From contig JAHDIE010000002.1 of NCBI GenBank assembly GCA_020630955.1, positions 62,001 to 126,000 on the forward strand: a DNA stretch of 64,000 nt, written 5' to 3'. The notes below the pieces were generated by a model. The model was not told the DNA's origin. It worked only from the letters and a program-made list of their open reading frames with translations, and searched no databases. Within the stretch, counting starts at the first letter, position 1. Each line of letters starts with the position of its first letter. Positions 11,133 through 20,109 of this stretch are shown here, one piece after another. The DNA is from Saprospiraceae bacterium (GTDB lineage Bacteria > Bacteroidota > Bacteroidia > Chitinophagales > Saprospiraceae). The translations under genes were made by a program, and so were the position numbers.

Positions 11133-11837
11133 ATGCCGAAGCTAAGAAGTCTGATTTATCGCTTATTTTTACCAATTGCTTGCTTTCCAATAAGATTGTT
11201 AAGGCTTATTTTTCACTTATTATTTCCCTTTTTATTTTGGGTTCAAGATGTTCCTCAGTTCCAGTTGATTAAAAGAGTATTGGATTGGTTTTTTATGATT
11301 CCTTTTTATCTAATTGATTTATTAGGCATTTGTGAACTGTATGAAATTATAAATGAGCTTATTAATTGGAAGATTCGAGATTTAAATCACCATGAAAGTT
11401 TATTAATTGATAAAATATTTAATAAAAATAGTGTAGATAAAACGCATTTAAGAATTAGTCCAGCGAATTTTTTATCTAAAAAATTTCAAATTGCCTATGT
11501 TAGTTTCAGACAAATAAATTTTCATAATTACATTTCTGATGATGTATTTATTCATGAGGTCGTACATCTTTGGCAATATCAAAAATTTGGGGCTGTGTAT
11601 ATATATTTTGCTTGGAAAGCACAGCTTTCTGAAGAAGGATATAATTATGGCCAAGTTGATACATTAATCAAAGCCTTTCGTGGCGGTAAGCTTTTTCATC
11701 AATTTAATTTTGAGCAGCAAGCTGAAATAATTCAAGATTATTATAAGAATATGTTTTATGAAAAAAGAATCTCTGCAAGTGGTAAAGACTTCTCAATTTA
11801 TGTAAAGTATAAAAATGAAATGAACAATTTAACTTAG
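11133..11837 (+). CDS. Membrane-associated putative zinc metallopeptidase
   Basis: The 234-residue protein has two hydrophobic stretches in its first about 75 residues (LFLPIACFPIRLLRLIFHLL and FFMIPFYLIDLLGI) and a soluble C-terminal part with HEVVHLWQYQ, an HExxH zinc-binding motif in the form xxxHxWQ seen in DUF4157-like peptidases. A later Glu-rich stretch (NFEQQAEIIQDYY) could supply the third ligand. It starts 10 bases after the permease stop; a TTG at 11109 would overlap the permease. The stop shares 4 bases with the convergent regulator gene. Protease activity is inferred from the motif alone. Confidence 0.65.
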   Translation: MPKLRSLIYRLFLPIACFPIRLLRLIFHLLFPFLFWVQDVPQFQLIKRVLDWFFMIPFYLIDLLGICELYEIINELINWKIRDLNHHESLLIDKIFNKNSVDKTHLRISPANFLSKKFQIAYVSFRQINFHNYISDDVFIHEVVHLWQYQKFGAVYIYFAWKAQLSEEGYNYGQVDTLIKAFRGGKLFHQFNFEQQAEIIQDYYKNMFYEKRISASGKDFSIYVKYKNEMNNLT

Positions 11838-12475
11838 TTCAAAATTGAATGATATTTGATTGACCATTCCATTAGAGCTTTATCTTTTTCAGGGATATCA
11901 ATTTTTCTACAAATACTATTGGTCATTTGAGACATTGATTTTGAACTGAGAACCATTTCATTTGCAATATCTTTAGGGTCTTTCCCAGCACTTAATTCAG
12001 TTAATAATATTTTTTCAGAAGTTGAAAGTGTTGCTATTCTTTTAGTTATTTCACAATAAATCTCTATCATTTTTAACATTGTGCTGCTAATGAAGCAGCT
12101 TTCATTTAAAACGGCTTCAATACATTCATCAATTTCTTGATTTAGATTATTTAGATTTATGAAAGTATTAAATCCCAATTCTTTTGCTTTTTGAAAAGAT
12201 TCCATATTGGTTTCAGAACACATCAAAATAAATTTAACCTTATCTCCTTGTTGTTCTTTGTATTTCGCTGCAACTTCTAGTCCCGAAAGAATTGGTAGTT
12301 TAATTTGTAGGATAGCTATATCAATATTTTTCTCTGATAAAGATAGTAGGGTAGAAGCCCCATTTTCAACTTCAATGAATTGAGTTGTAGGTTTTATCCT
12401 AAGAATTGAATTTCTAATTACAGATTTATATTTTAAATCCGTTACCGCTATAAGTACGTTGAGTATTGAAGAAAT
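11834..12475 (-). CDS. LuxR-type response regulator with degenerate receiver and no standard start codon
   Basis: The open frame runs from a TAA at 12488-12490 to the stop at 11834 and encodes a receiver domain followed by a LuxR-type helix-turn-helix (KILLTELSAGKDPKDIANEM). There is no ATG, GTG or TTG in frame until a TTG ATG pair at 12229-12224, in the middle of the receiver. The start is therefore unclear; ATT at 12475 (ISSILNVLIAVTD) is my guess. The receiver is degenerate: the phosphorylated Asp is Gln (IAILQIKLPILSG), the leading acidic pair is VTD, and the conserved Lys is Asn (TFINLN). It may be a phosphorylation-independent regulator, use a rare start, or be a decaying gene. No kinase is adjacent. 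Confidence 0.7.
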   Translation of the reverse strand: MSSILNVLIAVTDLKYKSVIRNSILRIKPTTQFIEVENGASTLLSLSEKNIDIAILQIKLPILSGLEVAAKYKEQQGDKVKFILMCSETNMESFQKAKELGFNTFINLNNLNQEIDECIEAVLNESCFISSTMLKMIEIYCEITKRIATLSTSEKILLTELSAGKDPKDIANEMVLSSKSMSQMTNSICRKIDIPEKDKALMEWSIKYHSILN

Positions 12476-12564
12476 AACATTATATATTTACAGGGTTGTC
12501 GTAATAGGAAGCTGTTAAATAAACTTTGTTATAGCTCTTTAAATATAATATTTTGATTTTAACT

Positions 12565-12595
12565 AAAAAAAGCAGGATGAATAATTTCATCCCGC
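12565..12595 (-). terminator. Intrinsic terminator downstream of aquaporin gene
   Basis: Minus strand: GCGGGATGAA, loop ATTA, TTCATCCTGC (10-bp stem with one G-U), followed by seven T. It starts 21 bases after the aquaporin stop and would separate aqpZ from the regulator gene downstream. Confidence 0.85.
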
Positions 12596-12615
12596 CGATA
12601 TATCTTTAATATTTT

Positions 12616-13266
12616 CTAGTCATCACTGTCCATACTTGTATAAGTTGCTTTAAAGGCCATAGCTGCTAATGCACCACCGACCAAGTTTGCAACAATTGCT
12701 AAGCCAGCAGTTCCCCAACCAGCAAGGCCATTAAAAGCTGCTCCAATAGCAACTGCTGGATTGAAGCATCCCCCTGTTCCAAAGCCACCCAAAGCATACG
12801 CCATAGCTGTTACAGTGAATCCAATGGCAAGACCATAGAAGGAATTTCCAGCATTACTTTTAGTCGTAGCAGTTTGCAGAACAACCCAACACAAAGCAAA
12901 GGTTCCTAATAATTCAGCGACGAAAGCTGCTGTTGTGTCAGCAGGCATCGCACCTCCTCCCATAAAATTTCCTTTGCCAAGTAAAAATGCACCAATTATA
13001 GCAGCAGTTATCCCTCCTAATATTTGTGAAATCATATACATAGGAGCTTCTCCACTGCTTACTTTTCCTCTCATTAAGACTGCTACAGTTACTGCAGGAT
13101 TAAAGTGAGCTCCTGAAATATGGCCACCTGCAAAAATCATTACCATTAATGCTGATCCAATGGCAACCGGAGCAAGATAATTGTCTGGTGCCGCCCCATT
13201 TACGACACAAACAATGGTTAGAATAAGGAAAAATGTTCCAATAAATTCTACTAAATACTTTTTCAT
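12616..13266 (-). CDS. aqpZ: Aquaporin (MIP family), AqpZ-like
   Basis: Inner-membrane water channel. The 216 residues have six predicted helices and both NPA boxes (HFNPAVTVAV near residue 56, CFNPAVAIG near residue 168). Small residues at the half-helices and the lack of the longer loops of glycerol facilitators favour a water-selective AqpZ type over GlpF. It is transcribed alone, with a strong terminator behind it. A perfect AT-rich 8-bp palindrome lies 45-68 bases upstream and could be an operator. Confidence 0.9.
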   Translation of the reverse strand: MKKYLVEFIGTFFLILTIVCVVNGAAPDNYLAPVAIGSALMVMIFAGGHISGAHFNPAVTVAVLMRGKVSSGEAPMYMISQILGGITAAIIGAFLLGKGNFMGGGAMPADTTAAFVAELLGTFALCWVVLQTATTKSNAGNSFYGLAIGFTVTAMAYALGGFGTGGCFNPAVAIGAAFNGLAGWGTAGLAIVANLVGGALAAMAFKATYTSMDSDD

Positions 13267-13311
13267 TTCGCTTATTGATTAGTTATAGAAAACTTGAATA
13301 TAACAATTTAT

Positions 13312-13334
13312 ACATATATAAATGAAATATATGT
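13312..13334. repeat. Palindrome upstream of aqpZ
   Basis: ACATATAT - AAATGAA - ATATATGT, a perfect 8-bp inverted repeat in the aquaporin leader or promoter region. In such AT-rich DNA it may be chance; its position between promoter and start makes an operator possible. Confidence 0.3.
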
Positions 13335-13425
13335 AATTTTCGTATTTGTTAATTTCTTATCAAAAAGTTTTTACTCTATTAGGAGTAGGCCAGAATCAGG
13401 TTTATTGTGCGCCGAATTAAACTGT

Positions 13426-15210
13426 CTAATTGTTGATTTGTAGAATTTTTATTTCGACTCTTTGGTTTCTATTTCTTCCGGCCACAGTCTCATTTGAAGC
13501 AATGGGCTTTCTTTTACCATAACCTTTATGGCTAATTCTATTTTGAACAATACCGCCTTCAACTAAAAAATTAGCCACATTTTCTGCTCTTTTCGAAGAG
13601 AGTTCATCACAATATTCATGGACAGGAATATTGTTTGTGTGTCCACCAATTTCTATGTGCACTGTCGGGTTTTCCTGCATAAAAGCTAAAACCTCAAACA
13701 ATACATCTTCTGATTTGTCATCAAATTGAGTACTATCTGCTTTAAAGAATAAGTTATTTATCCTTAAGGTTTGACCAACTTTTATATTAGCAATATCAAG
13801 TTCAGGTATAAATTTTTCTTTTAGGATTTCAACAGTCGATGATGTTTTGCAACCATTTATATCCGTAACATCTATGATGTGAATTCCATAATTTAAGTTT
13901 GAGACTTTTGTTCCTTTGTTTTTTCTACTTGCGTTATTGTCCCAAACAATTTCATATGGACTTGTACCTCCGGTTATTTCAATTTCACAATTTCCATCTT
14001 TTTTTCCGGGCCCAGTTATTCTTGTGGTGGAAAGGATGTTAATTTTTATTGGGGCAGGTTCTTCAATGGTAATATTTCTCACAATTTCATTTTTGAAAGC
14101 ATCGACAATTGTAACAGTATATGATCCTTTCTTAAGATTTTGTGGGTTTGTACCTTGAACATTGGCAGGGCTCCAATAATACTCTAATGGAGCTTGTCCT
14201 CCATTTACTTCTAGCAATATTGATCCATCCATTCCACCTGGACAAGTGATTGGATTTTCTAATATTGCGACAGCAGATAGTTTTTCAACTTTTATTTCTT
14301 CTGTTGAGATTTTAAATAATCCTGCATTCTCAGTTCCTATGTAAACTGAATTTTCAGTATCTACTGCCAAGGCCAAACATTTTTGTGAAAGTAAGCCTAA
14401 TGATTTACCATATTCTTCAATAAGGTTAGATTCTGGATGAAATCGAATCAATACATCCGAAGCTATGAAAATATAACCTTCATTATCAATTACTATATCG
14501 TTAATATCACCTTTATATAATCCATTTTTTAATGCAGCAGGATACCATCTATTTCCTTCAGATTCGATCTCCCACATTTCTTTATCACTGATAAGCCATA
14601 CAATATCAAAATATTCAGTAATTGCTAGCATTTTTTTATCCTGTTCAAAGCATTTGCTCCACTTATCTCTGTTTACTCTTAATACTCCATTATCAGTTCC
14701 AATCCATAAAATATCTGAAGAATCACTGTAGATAAAACTTATGTTGTTGCTAAGTAACTTTGAGTTTCTTTTTGTATAATGTTTTACCAGCTGTTTGGTA
14801 TCTTGATTAAAAACTAAAATTCCATCATTGCTAGCCACCCAAATTTTTCTATTATAAACCTCAATGTCTGTAATTCGAACAGATGTTTTTGGGATTTTAT
14901 AAATCATTTCGTTATTGGCATAAATGGAATTATCTTGAAATCCAGCATAGATATCTCCGTCTCGATCTTTTTTAACAGCTAAAGCGTTTTTAACATTTAT
15001 TTCATTTTTTCCTTTCCTGGAAGGGGAGTAAGAGTGCACACCGGTTTTACTTGCAATCCATAAATCACCATTATCCTCAAACATTAGGTCAGCAATTTTA
15101 TCTGATGAACTGAAACCTTCCACTCGATTTAAAGAAAGCTCAGTCTGGCCAAATGAAAAAATAGATATGAATATTAGTGTTCCGAGAAAAATATATTTTG
15201 ATGAATTCAC
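13426..15210 (-). CDS. Secreted beta-propeller / SprB-repeat / OmpA-domain protein
   Basis: A 594-residue exported protein of mixed architecture. Signal peptide MNSSKYIFLGTLIFISIFSFG is followed by a beta-propeller (about 25-305) made of two-component-regulator-type repeats (GDLWIASKTGVHSY, DILWIGTDNGVLRV, NSVYIGTENAGLFKI). Two SprB-like repeats follow (about 315-465; CPGGMDGSILLEVNGG and GPGKKDGNCEIEITGG). The C-terminal OmpA domain (about 480-594) has HIEIGGHTNN and RAENVANFLVEGG, expected to bind peptidoglycan. The start is GTG; TAA lies immediately upstream in frame. Such propellers normally sit on sensor kinases, but no kinase follows here. It probably tethers a surface or periplasmic sensor or adhesin to the wall. 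Confidence 0.85.
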   Translation of the reverse strand: MNSSKYIFLGTLIFISIFSFGQTELSLNRVEGFSSSDKIADLMFEDNGDLWIASKTGVHSYSPSRKGKNEINVKNALAVKKDRDGDIYAGFQDNSIYANNEMIYKIPKTSVRITDIEVYNRKIWVASNDGILVFNQDTKQLVKHYTKRNSKLLSNNISFIYSDSSDILWIGTDNGVLRVNRDKWSKCFEQDKKMLAITEYFDIVWLISDKEMWEIESEGNRWYPAALKNGLYKGDINDIVIDNEGYIFIASDVLIRFHPESNLIEEYGKSLGLLSQKCLALAVDTENSVYIGTENAGLFKISTEEIKVEKLSAVAILENPITCPGGMDGSILLEVNGGQAPLEYYWSPANVQGTNPQNLKKGSYTVTIVDAFKNEIVRNITIEEPAPIKINILSTTRITGPGKKDGNCEIEITGGTSPYEIVWDNNASRKNKGTKVSNLNYGIHIIDVTDINGCKTSSTVEILKEKFIPELDIANIKVGQTLRINNLFFKADSTQFDDKSEDVLFEVLAFMQENPTVHIEIGGHTNNIPVHEYCDELSSKRAENVANFLVEGGIVQNRISHKGYGKRKPIASNETVAGRNRNQRVEIKILQINN

Positions 15211-15324
15211 TTATAATGCATTTATGATGAATATATTGTAAATACGAATTTAAATGAGGATTGCTTACTAGTATTTTTAGTTTATCCTTTTTTTAATATT
15301 AAATTAAGAATCAGCTCTTAAAAC

Positions 15325-15966
15325 TTATCCTTTTCTCAACCAACCTGATATATCTGGGTCAGCGATATTATAATACGATCCGTAATTTTGTAATCTATAT
15401 GTAGCACGAGTGCTTTTAGCAACATTTTGCTGTATTATTTCCACAAAATCAGTACCAACCTTACTTACTATTCCTACATGACCAAATGGATTGTCAGAGT
15501 TTCCATTAAAAACAACCAAATCTCCTTTGGTTGGCTTCATCACTCCTCCATTTGGGTGTTGTACCAATCCTCTAGCTTTATTGTAGCCGTGTCCTTTTAA
15601 TCCATGATCAAAAAATTCCTTTGCATGTCCATATGAATTAGGCATTTTATGATCATAATACAGATAATAGTATCTTTTTACAAACTCTACGCATTGATAC
15701 TTTAATCCCAAATTATAACCGTCCGCTGTTGTGTTTCTGCCATTGACATTAGAAATTGGTCCATTGAAATAAACTGGAATTCCATCTAAATTATCCAGAA
15801 CGGTACCAACCTTTGTGTTATCATAAAAGTCAACTGATTTTCTGGCTTTTTTGGTATAACTCTTAGAACTTAGTTTTGTTCTATTCTTTGATTTGAGATT
15901 TGGAAGAAATCCTTCTAAATTGCAATGGAAAATTGAACAGAAAAAAACTAAAAATAAGAACCTCAT
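15325..15966 (-). CDS. Secreted CHAP-domain peptidoglycan hydrolase
   Basis: Predicted cysteine amidase or endopeptidase acting on cell-wall peptides. The 213 residues begin with a short hydrophobic export signal (MRFLFLVFFCSIFHCN). The CHAP domain covers about residues 75-205: catalytic Cys in YQCVEFVKRYYY, catalytic His in PFGHVGIVSKVG and the EIIQQN acidic/Asn position. It is preceded by the OmpA fusion gene downstream on the same strand, with 114 bases between them and no terminator, so co-expression is possible. The basic segment after the signal (KSKNRTKLSSKSYTKKARKS) may bind the wall. Confidence 0.85.
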   Translation of the reverse strand: MRFLFLVFFCSIFHCNLEGFLPNLKSKNRTKLSSKSYTKKARKSVDFYDNTKVGTVLDNLDGIPVYFNGPISNVNGRNTTADGYNLGLKYQCVEFVKRYYYLYYDHKMPNSYGHAKEFFDHGLKGHGYNKARGLVQHPNGGVMKPTKGDLVVFNGNSDNPFGHVGIVSKVGTDFVEIIQQNVAKSTRATYRLQNYGSYYNIADPDISGWLRKG

Positions 15967-16099
15967 TTAATATTGGTGATTTAGACGCTAAAATACAATT
16001 ATATAATGATATTTTTTAATGTGTTTTGGATTCTACTAAATTAAGAGTAATTACGGTGATATGGAATTCGTATCTTGCGTTCAGTAAAAAATTTAACAA

Positions 16100-17437
16100 A
16101 TGTTTGATAGTTTAAGTGATAGATTAGAACAGGCTTTTAAAGGGTTGTCAGGAGATGGCAAGTTGACTGAAATTAATGTCGCCCAATCGATTAAAGAAAT
16201 TAGAAGGGCACTAGTCGGAGCAGATGTAAACTACAAAATTGCAAAGGAATTTACCGATAAGGTAAAAGAACAAGCAATGGGTACTAGAAATGTACTTTCT
16301 TCCGTAAAGCCGGGAGATTTAATGGTGAAGATTGTGATGGATGAAATGACTGAACTCATGGGAGGGCAGGCGGTTGGAATCAATGCAAAAGGTAACCCAG
16401 CTGTCATTTTGATTTCTGGACTCCAAGGTTCAGGTAAAACTACCTTTACTGGAAAGTTGGCTAAGTTCTTAAAGGAGAAAAAGAATATGAAGGTAATGGT
16501 AGTCGCTTGCGATGTATATAGACCTGCAGCCATTAATCAATTATCTGTAGTCGCTGAACAAGTTGGTGCTGGTATTTTCAAAGATATTGAGAACAAAGAT
16601 CCAGTTGATATTGCTTTAAAAGGGATAGCTGAAGCAAAGAAAAACAGTTACAATGTCGTAATTGTAGATACAGCAGGACGACTCGCTGTCGATTCCCAAA
16701 TGATGGAAGAAATTTCCAATATAAAAGAAGCAATCACTCCGAATGAAACTTTGTTTGTTGTAGATTCCATGACAGGACAAGATGCTGTAAATACTGCAGC
16801 AGCCTTTAATGAAAAAATCAACTATGATGGAGTAGTTTTGACCAAGCTAGATGGGGATACAAGAGGTGGAGCAGCACTATCTGTAAAATACACAGTAGGG
16901 AAACCAATTAAATTTATAAGTAATGGTGAAAAGATGGAAGATATGGAGGTCTTTCATCCAGAAAGAATGGCCCAACGGATTCTGGGTATGGGTGACATTG
17001 TCACTTTTGTGGAAAAAGCACAAGAGCAATTTGATGAAAAGGAGGCGAAAAGGATTGAAAAGAAAATCAAAAAGAATAAGTTTGATTTTAATGATTTCCT
17101 AGGTCAATTAAATCAGATTAAAAAGATGGGTGACCTTAAGTCTTTGATGGGAATGATTCCAGGTATGAATAAAATTACAAAAAACCTAGATGTAGATGAC
17201 AAAGCTTTCGGAAAGGTTGAATCTATTATTAAGTCGATGACTCCACAAGAAAGAGCGCAACCTGAGTTGCTGAATATGAGTAGAAAAAGAAGAATTGCAA
17301 AAGGCTGTGGGCACAATATTCACGAAATTAACATGTTCATAAAGCAATTTGATCAAATGAGAAAAATGATGCATCAGATGAGTAAAAACCCAGCTGCTAT
17401 GCAAAATATGATGAACAATTTGCAAAACATGAATTAA
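16100..17437 (+). CDS. ffh: Signal recognition particle protein Ffh
   Basis: GTPase of the signal recognition particle; it binds signal sequences on ribosomes and 4.5S RNA and targets membrane proteins to FtsY. The 445 residues hold the N domain (1-90), the G domain (P-loop GLQGSGKTT at 107-115, DTAGRL, TKLDGDTRGGAA) and the methionine-rich M domain (about 325-445) with RNA-binding MSRKRRIAKGCG. All GTPase motifs are intact. The gene stands alone; a TATCTTGC at about 16071 resembles the -7 element but misses one consensus base. Confidence 0.97.
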   Translation: MFDSLSDRLEQAFKGLSGDGKLTEINVAQSIKEIRRALVGADVNYKIAKEFTDKVKEQAMGTRNVLSSVKPGDLMVKIVMDEMTELMGGQAVGINAKGNPAVILISGLQGSGKTTFTGKLAKFLKEKKNMKVMVVACDVYRPAAINQLSVVAEQVGAGIFKDIENKDPVDIALKGIAEAKKNSYNVVIVDTAGRLAVDSQMMEEISNIKEAITPNETLFVVDSMTGQDAVNTAAAFNEKINYDGVVLTKLDGDTRGGAALSVKYTVGKPIKFISNGEKMEDMEVFHPERMAQRILGMGDIVTFVEKAQEQFDEKEAKRIEKKIKKNKFDFNDFLGQLNQIKKMGDLKSLMGMIPGMNKITKNLDVDDKAFGKVESIIKSMTPQERAQPELLNMSRKRRIAKGCGHNIHEINMFIKQFDQMRKMMHQMSKNPAAMQNMMNNLQNMN

Positions 17438-17440
17438 AAC

Positions 17441-18646
17441 TTAGTTCTCGAGATAATTTCTTAAGTATTCAAAATTTTTACCCAAATTACCATATTTAGC
17501 TATTGAAGCTCGATCTATCATGTTGCCTTCTTGGGGATTGGATAATTCAGGTAATACTTGTTTGATGAACATGTTGCCAAATGCAGTGGAAGCATCTCTA
17601 GGTAATTCATTGGGGAGATTGTCTATTGTCATCATATCAATTGCACTTTCCGTAAATGGCTTGACTTCTTCCTTTAATACTGGATCATAACCAAATACCG
17701 GATCCGAAATCGTACTTGCTTTTATTGTTGAAGGAATTGAACTGACTGGCGCAATGTCGCATGTTACATCTGCAATAACTTTTATTTTGAAGTTTTGTTC
17801 CGCCATTTGCTTAAGCGTAAAAAAAGCTGGAGCCTTATTGTCCCAATAAATTCCATTTATCATAATATCTGAGCATCCTATAAAATGATTAAAATCCGAT
17901 TCATAGTCACTTGGGTTATCATAAAAGTCTTGAACGTTGTCAAATTCTTTTCCATCTTTTCGCTTTGCATAATAGAAACTGCTAAGCTGAGTGAAGATCG
18001 GAAAATTATAGTTTTTTGTAACGAAATCAATTGGTCTTACTTTTGTAAAACCCATGTCTTTTAAAACCAATTCAGACCCTCCGGATACTCGTCCAGTTCC
18101 TGTAAGTACAATCTTAACAGGGGGAAATTTAATAGATCGGTAAATTTCTTGAGCAGCAGTATAATCATAAAGACTGTTCATTCTTGGAAGATCAAACAAC
18201 TTGGTCCTTTTCCCATAAGTCCATAATGCATTATGCGCTCCGACCATGCCTGCAAACTTGCCAAATGCAATTACTCGTTGCCCATTAATATCTGTGAGAA
18301 CTTCATAGTCTACCAAATGTATTTTTTTCCGGACTATTTCTTTTAATAGCTTTTGATTATAAGCTTGTTCTTTAATAGTATGGGAAAAAAAGAAATAGGT
18401 TTTATTTTCTATTAGCGATTCAATGGGCACTTCCTTCACGCCAAGTAGAATATCTTGATTCGAAATATCTTCTGCCATTGGAATGTTTAGATCCAGATAA
18501 TCTTGATTTGAAAAACAACGAGAATTCGATTTTTGTACTAGAATATCAAAGCCATTATTAATCAAATGCTTACACTGCGATGGATTTAAAGGAACCCTAC
18601 TGTCTGGAGGAGATTTCTCTTCTTTTATAATTCCAATTTTTAACAT
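17441..18646 (-). CDS. AlaDH/PNT-family NAD(P)-dependent dehydrogenase (saccharopine-dehydrogenase-like)
   Basis: A 401-residue protein with the two-domain plan of alanine dehydrogenase, transhydrogenase and lysine-forming saccharopine dehydrogenase. The N-terminus IGIIKEEKSPPDSRVPL is the family opening (KE...R.PL). The nucleotide-binding region has GTGRVSGGSELVL rather than a plain GxGxxG alanine dehydrogenase site, and IADVTCDIAPVSSIPST lies near residue 295. These features fit the LYS1-like branch better than alanine dehydrogenase, but the substrate is not decided. It follows yggS by 3 bases, downstream of the kinase gene, in one operon, and ends 3 bases from the convergent ffh stop. Confidence 0.75.
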   Translation of the reverse strand: MLKIGIIKEEKSPPDSRVPLNPSQCKHLINNGFDILVQKSNSRCFSNQDYLDLNIPMAEDISNQDILLGVKEVPIESLIENKTYFFFSHTIKEQAYNQKLLKEIVRKKIHLVDYEVLTDINGQRVIAFGKFAGMVGAHNALWTYGKRTKLFDLPRMNSLYDYTAAQEIYRSIKFPPVKIVLTGTGRVSGGSELVLKDMGFTKVRPIDFVTKNYNFPIFTQLSSFYYAKRKDGKEFDNVQDFYDNPSDYESDFNHFIGCSDIMINGIYWDNKAPAFFTLKQMAEQNFKIKVIADVTCDIAPVSSIPSTIKASTISDPVFGYDPVLKEEVKPFTESAIDMMTIDNLPNELPRDASTAFGNMFIKQVLPELSNPQEGNMIDRASIAKYGNLGKNFEYLRNYLEN

Positions 18647-18649
18647 CTT

Positions 18650-19294
18650 TTAATTTTTAAATAATAACGAACCTACCCTGACCATATTCGAACCATTTGC
18701 TATTGCTAATTCAAAATCTCCAGACATTCCCATCGATTTAATTTTAAAGTCAGGATTGTTATAAAAAGTTGTTTTTTTTAGGCGTTCAAATATTAGATTG
18801 AGATTTTGAAATTCTCTCCTATTAATTTCCTCATGATTTGTGAAGGTACCCATGGCCATTAATCCTAAGATTCTTACATTTTTTAGCTCACAAATTAAAT
18901 CAATTATTTGTGAATCATTTTCTGGATCTATGCCAAATTTTGTCTCTTCTTGCGCAACCTTATATTGTAAAAGAATATTTGTGACAACATTCTTTTTTAA
19001 ACTAATTTCATTTACTTTTTCAAGTAATTTCACACTATCAATAGAATGAATCAATTCTACATCCGGAATAATATATTTCACCTTATTGGTTTGAAGGTGA
19101 CCAATAATGTGCCATCGGATATCATTAGGGAGTAGTTCTTTTTTTTCAAGCCATTCTTGCACTCTATTTTCACCAAAAATTCGCTGTCCTTGATCATATA
19201 ATTTTCGAATTTCCTTTTCTGTTCGAGTTTTGGAAACGGCAACAAGTTCTACATTGTTTTCAGAACAATATTTCTTTAGATCTTTAAAGTTCAT
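18650..19294 (-). CDS. PLP homeostasis protein, YggS/PROSC family
   Basis: Pyridoxal-phosphate-binding protein that buffers vitamin B6 and affects amino-acid pools; it has no known catalytic activity. The 214 residues form the single alpha/beta barrel with PLP lysine K22 (VELVAVSKTR), family signature FGENRVQEW, WHIIGHLQTNK, and the phosphate-binding end SMGMSGDFELAIANGSNMVRVG. All family landmarks are present. It is the middle gene of a minus-strand trio with a deoxynucleoside kinase and an amino-acid dehydrogenase; the latter link suits a role in amino-acid balance (inference). Confidence 0.93.
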   Translation of the reverse strand: MNFKDLKKYCSENNVELVAVSKTRTEKEIRKLYDQGQRIFGENRVQEWLEKKELLPNDIRWHIIGHLQTNKVKYIIPDVELIHSIDSVKLLEKVNEISLKKNVVTNILLQYKVAQEETKFGIDPENDSQIIDLICELKNVRILGLMAMGTFTNHEEINRREFQNLNLIFERLKKTTFYNNPDFKIKSMGMSGDFELAIANGSNMVRVGSLLFKN

Positions 19295-19317
19295 TGATTG
19301 ACAGGTATAGTGTAATC

Positions 19318-19959
19318 TTAGAATAGACCGTGTAACTCGGCATCAACACTTTCTATAATACTACCAAAATCTTCGGCACTATTTTTAAAATCAATATCAT
19401 CTACAGGAATAACCAACAGTTTGCCAAGGTCATAAGATTCGATCCAATTTTCATATTTTTTGTTAAGTCTCTTTAAGTATTCAAGACTTATGCTTCCTTC
19501 ATAATCGCGACCTCTTTTATCAATATGATTTACTAGGGTTGGAATCCCTGCTTTTAAGTATATTAACAAATCGGGTGGATTAACTTGGGAGGACATAATC
19601 CTGAATAAGTCGGTATAATTTTCAAAATCTCTTTTTTCCATTAAGCCTAATTCATGCAAGTTAGGTGCAAATATATTCGCATCTTCATAAATGGTCCTGT
19701 CTTGAATTACTGTTTTATCTCCTTTTTGAATTTTTAGTATTTGTTGGTATCTAGAATTCAGGAAATATATTTGCAAATTAAATGACCACCGTTTCATATC
19801 ATTATAAAAATCACTTAAATACGGATTATGGGAGGTGTCTTCATAATGAACATGCCAACCGTAATGTTCAGATAGCATTTCTGACAAAGTAGTTTTACCA
19901 GCACCGATGTTTCCAGACACAGCAATGTGCCTTAATTTTCTTTCTCCGGTAGGATTCAT
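19318..19959 (-). CDS. Deoxynucleoside kinase (dGK/dCK/dAK family)
   Basis: Phosphorylates deoxynucleosides for dNTP salvage in the cytosol. The 213 residues have P-loop GNIGAGKTT at 16-24, the catalytic/substrate region YEDTSHNPYLSDFY, the DRT motif in QDRTIYED (family ERS/DRS position), and LID arginines in KRGRDYE. The length and layout match bacterial deoxyadenosine/deoxyguanosine kinases. Which base is preferred cannot be read safely. It is the first gene of the trio with yggS (23-base gap). Confidence 0.9.
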   Translation of the reverse strand: MNPTGERKLRHIAVSGNIGAGKTTLSEMLSEHYGWHVHYEDTSHNPYLSDFYNDMKRWSFNLQIYFLNSRYQQILKIQKGDKTVIQDRTIYEDANIFAPNLHELGLMEKRDFENYTDLFRIMSSQVNPPDLLIYLKAGIPTLVNHIDKRGRDYEGSISLEYLKRLNKKYENWIESYDLGKLLVIPVDDIDFKNSAEDFGSIIESVDAELHGLF

Positions 19960-20109
19960 TTAAATTGGGTTCTGTTTGGATTCCAAAATACGATTTCAAA
20001 TGAAATTGGAATCTAAATCACAACCATGATTGTAAAAGTTTTTATTTGAGATATGGATTTTTTACATATGATGTGATTATTCAGCTAATTTTACGTCATA
20101 ATCTTTGAA

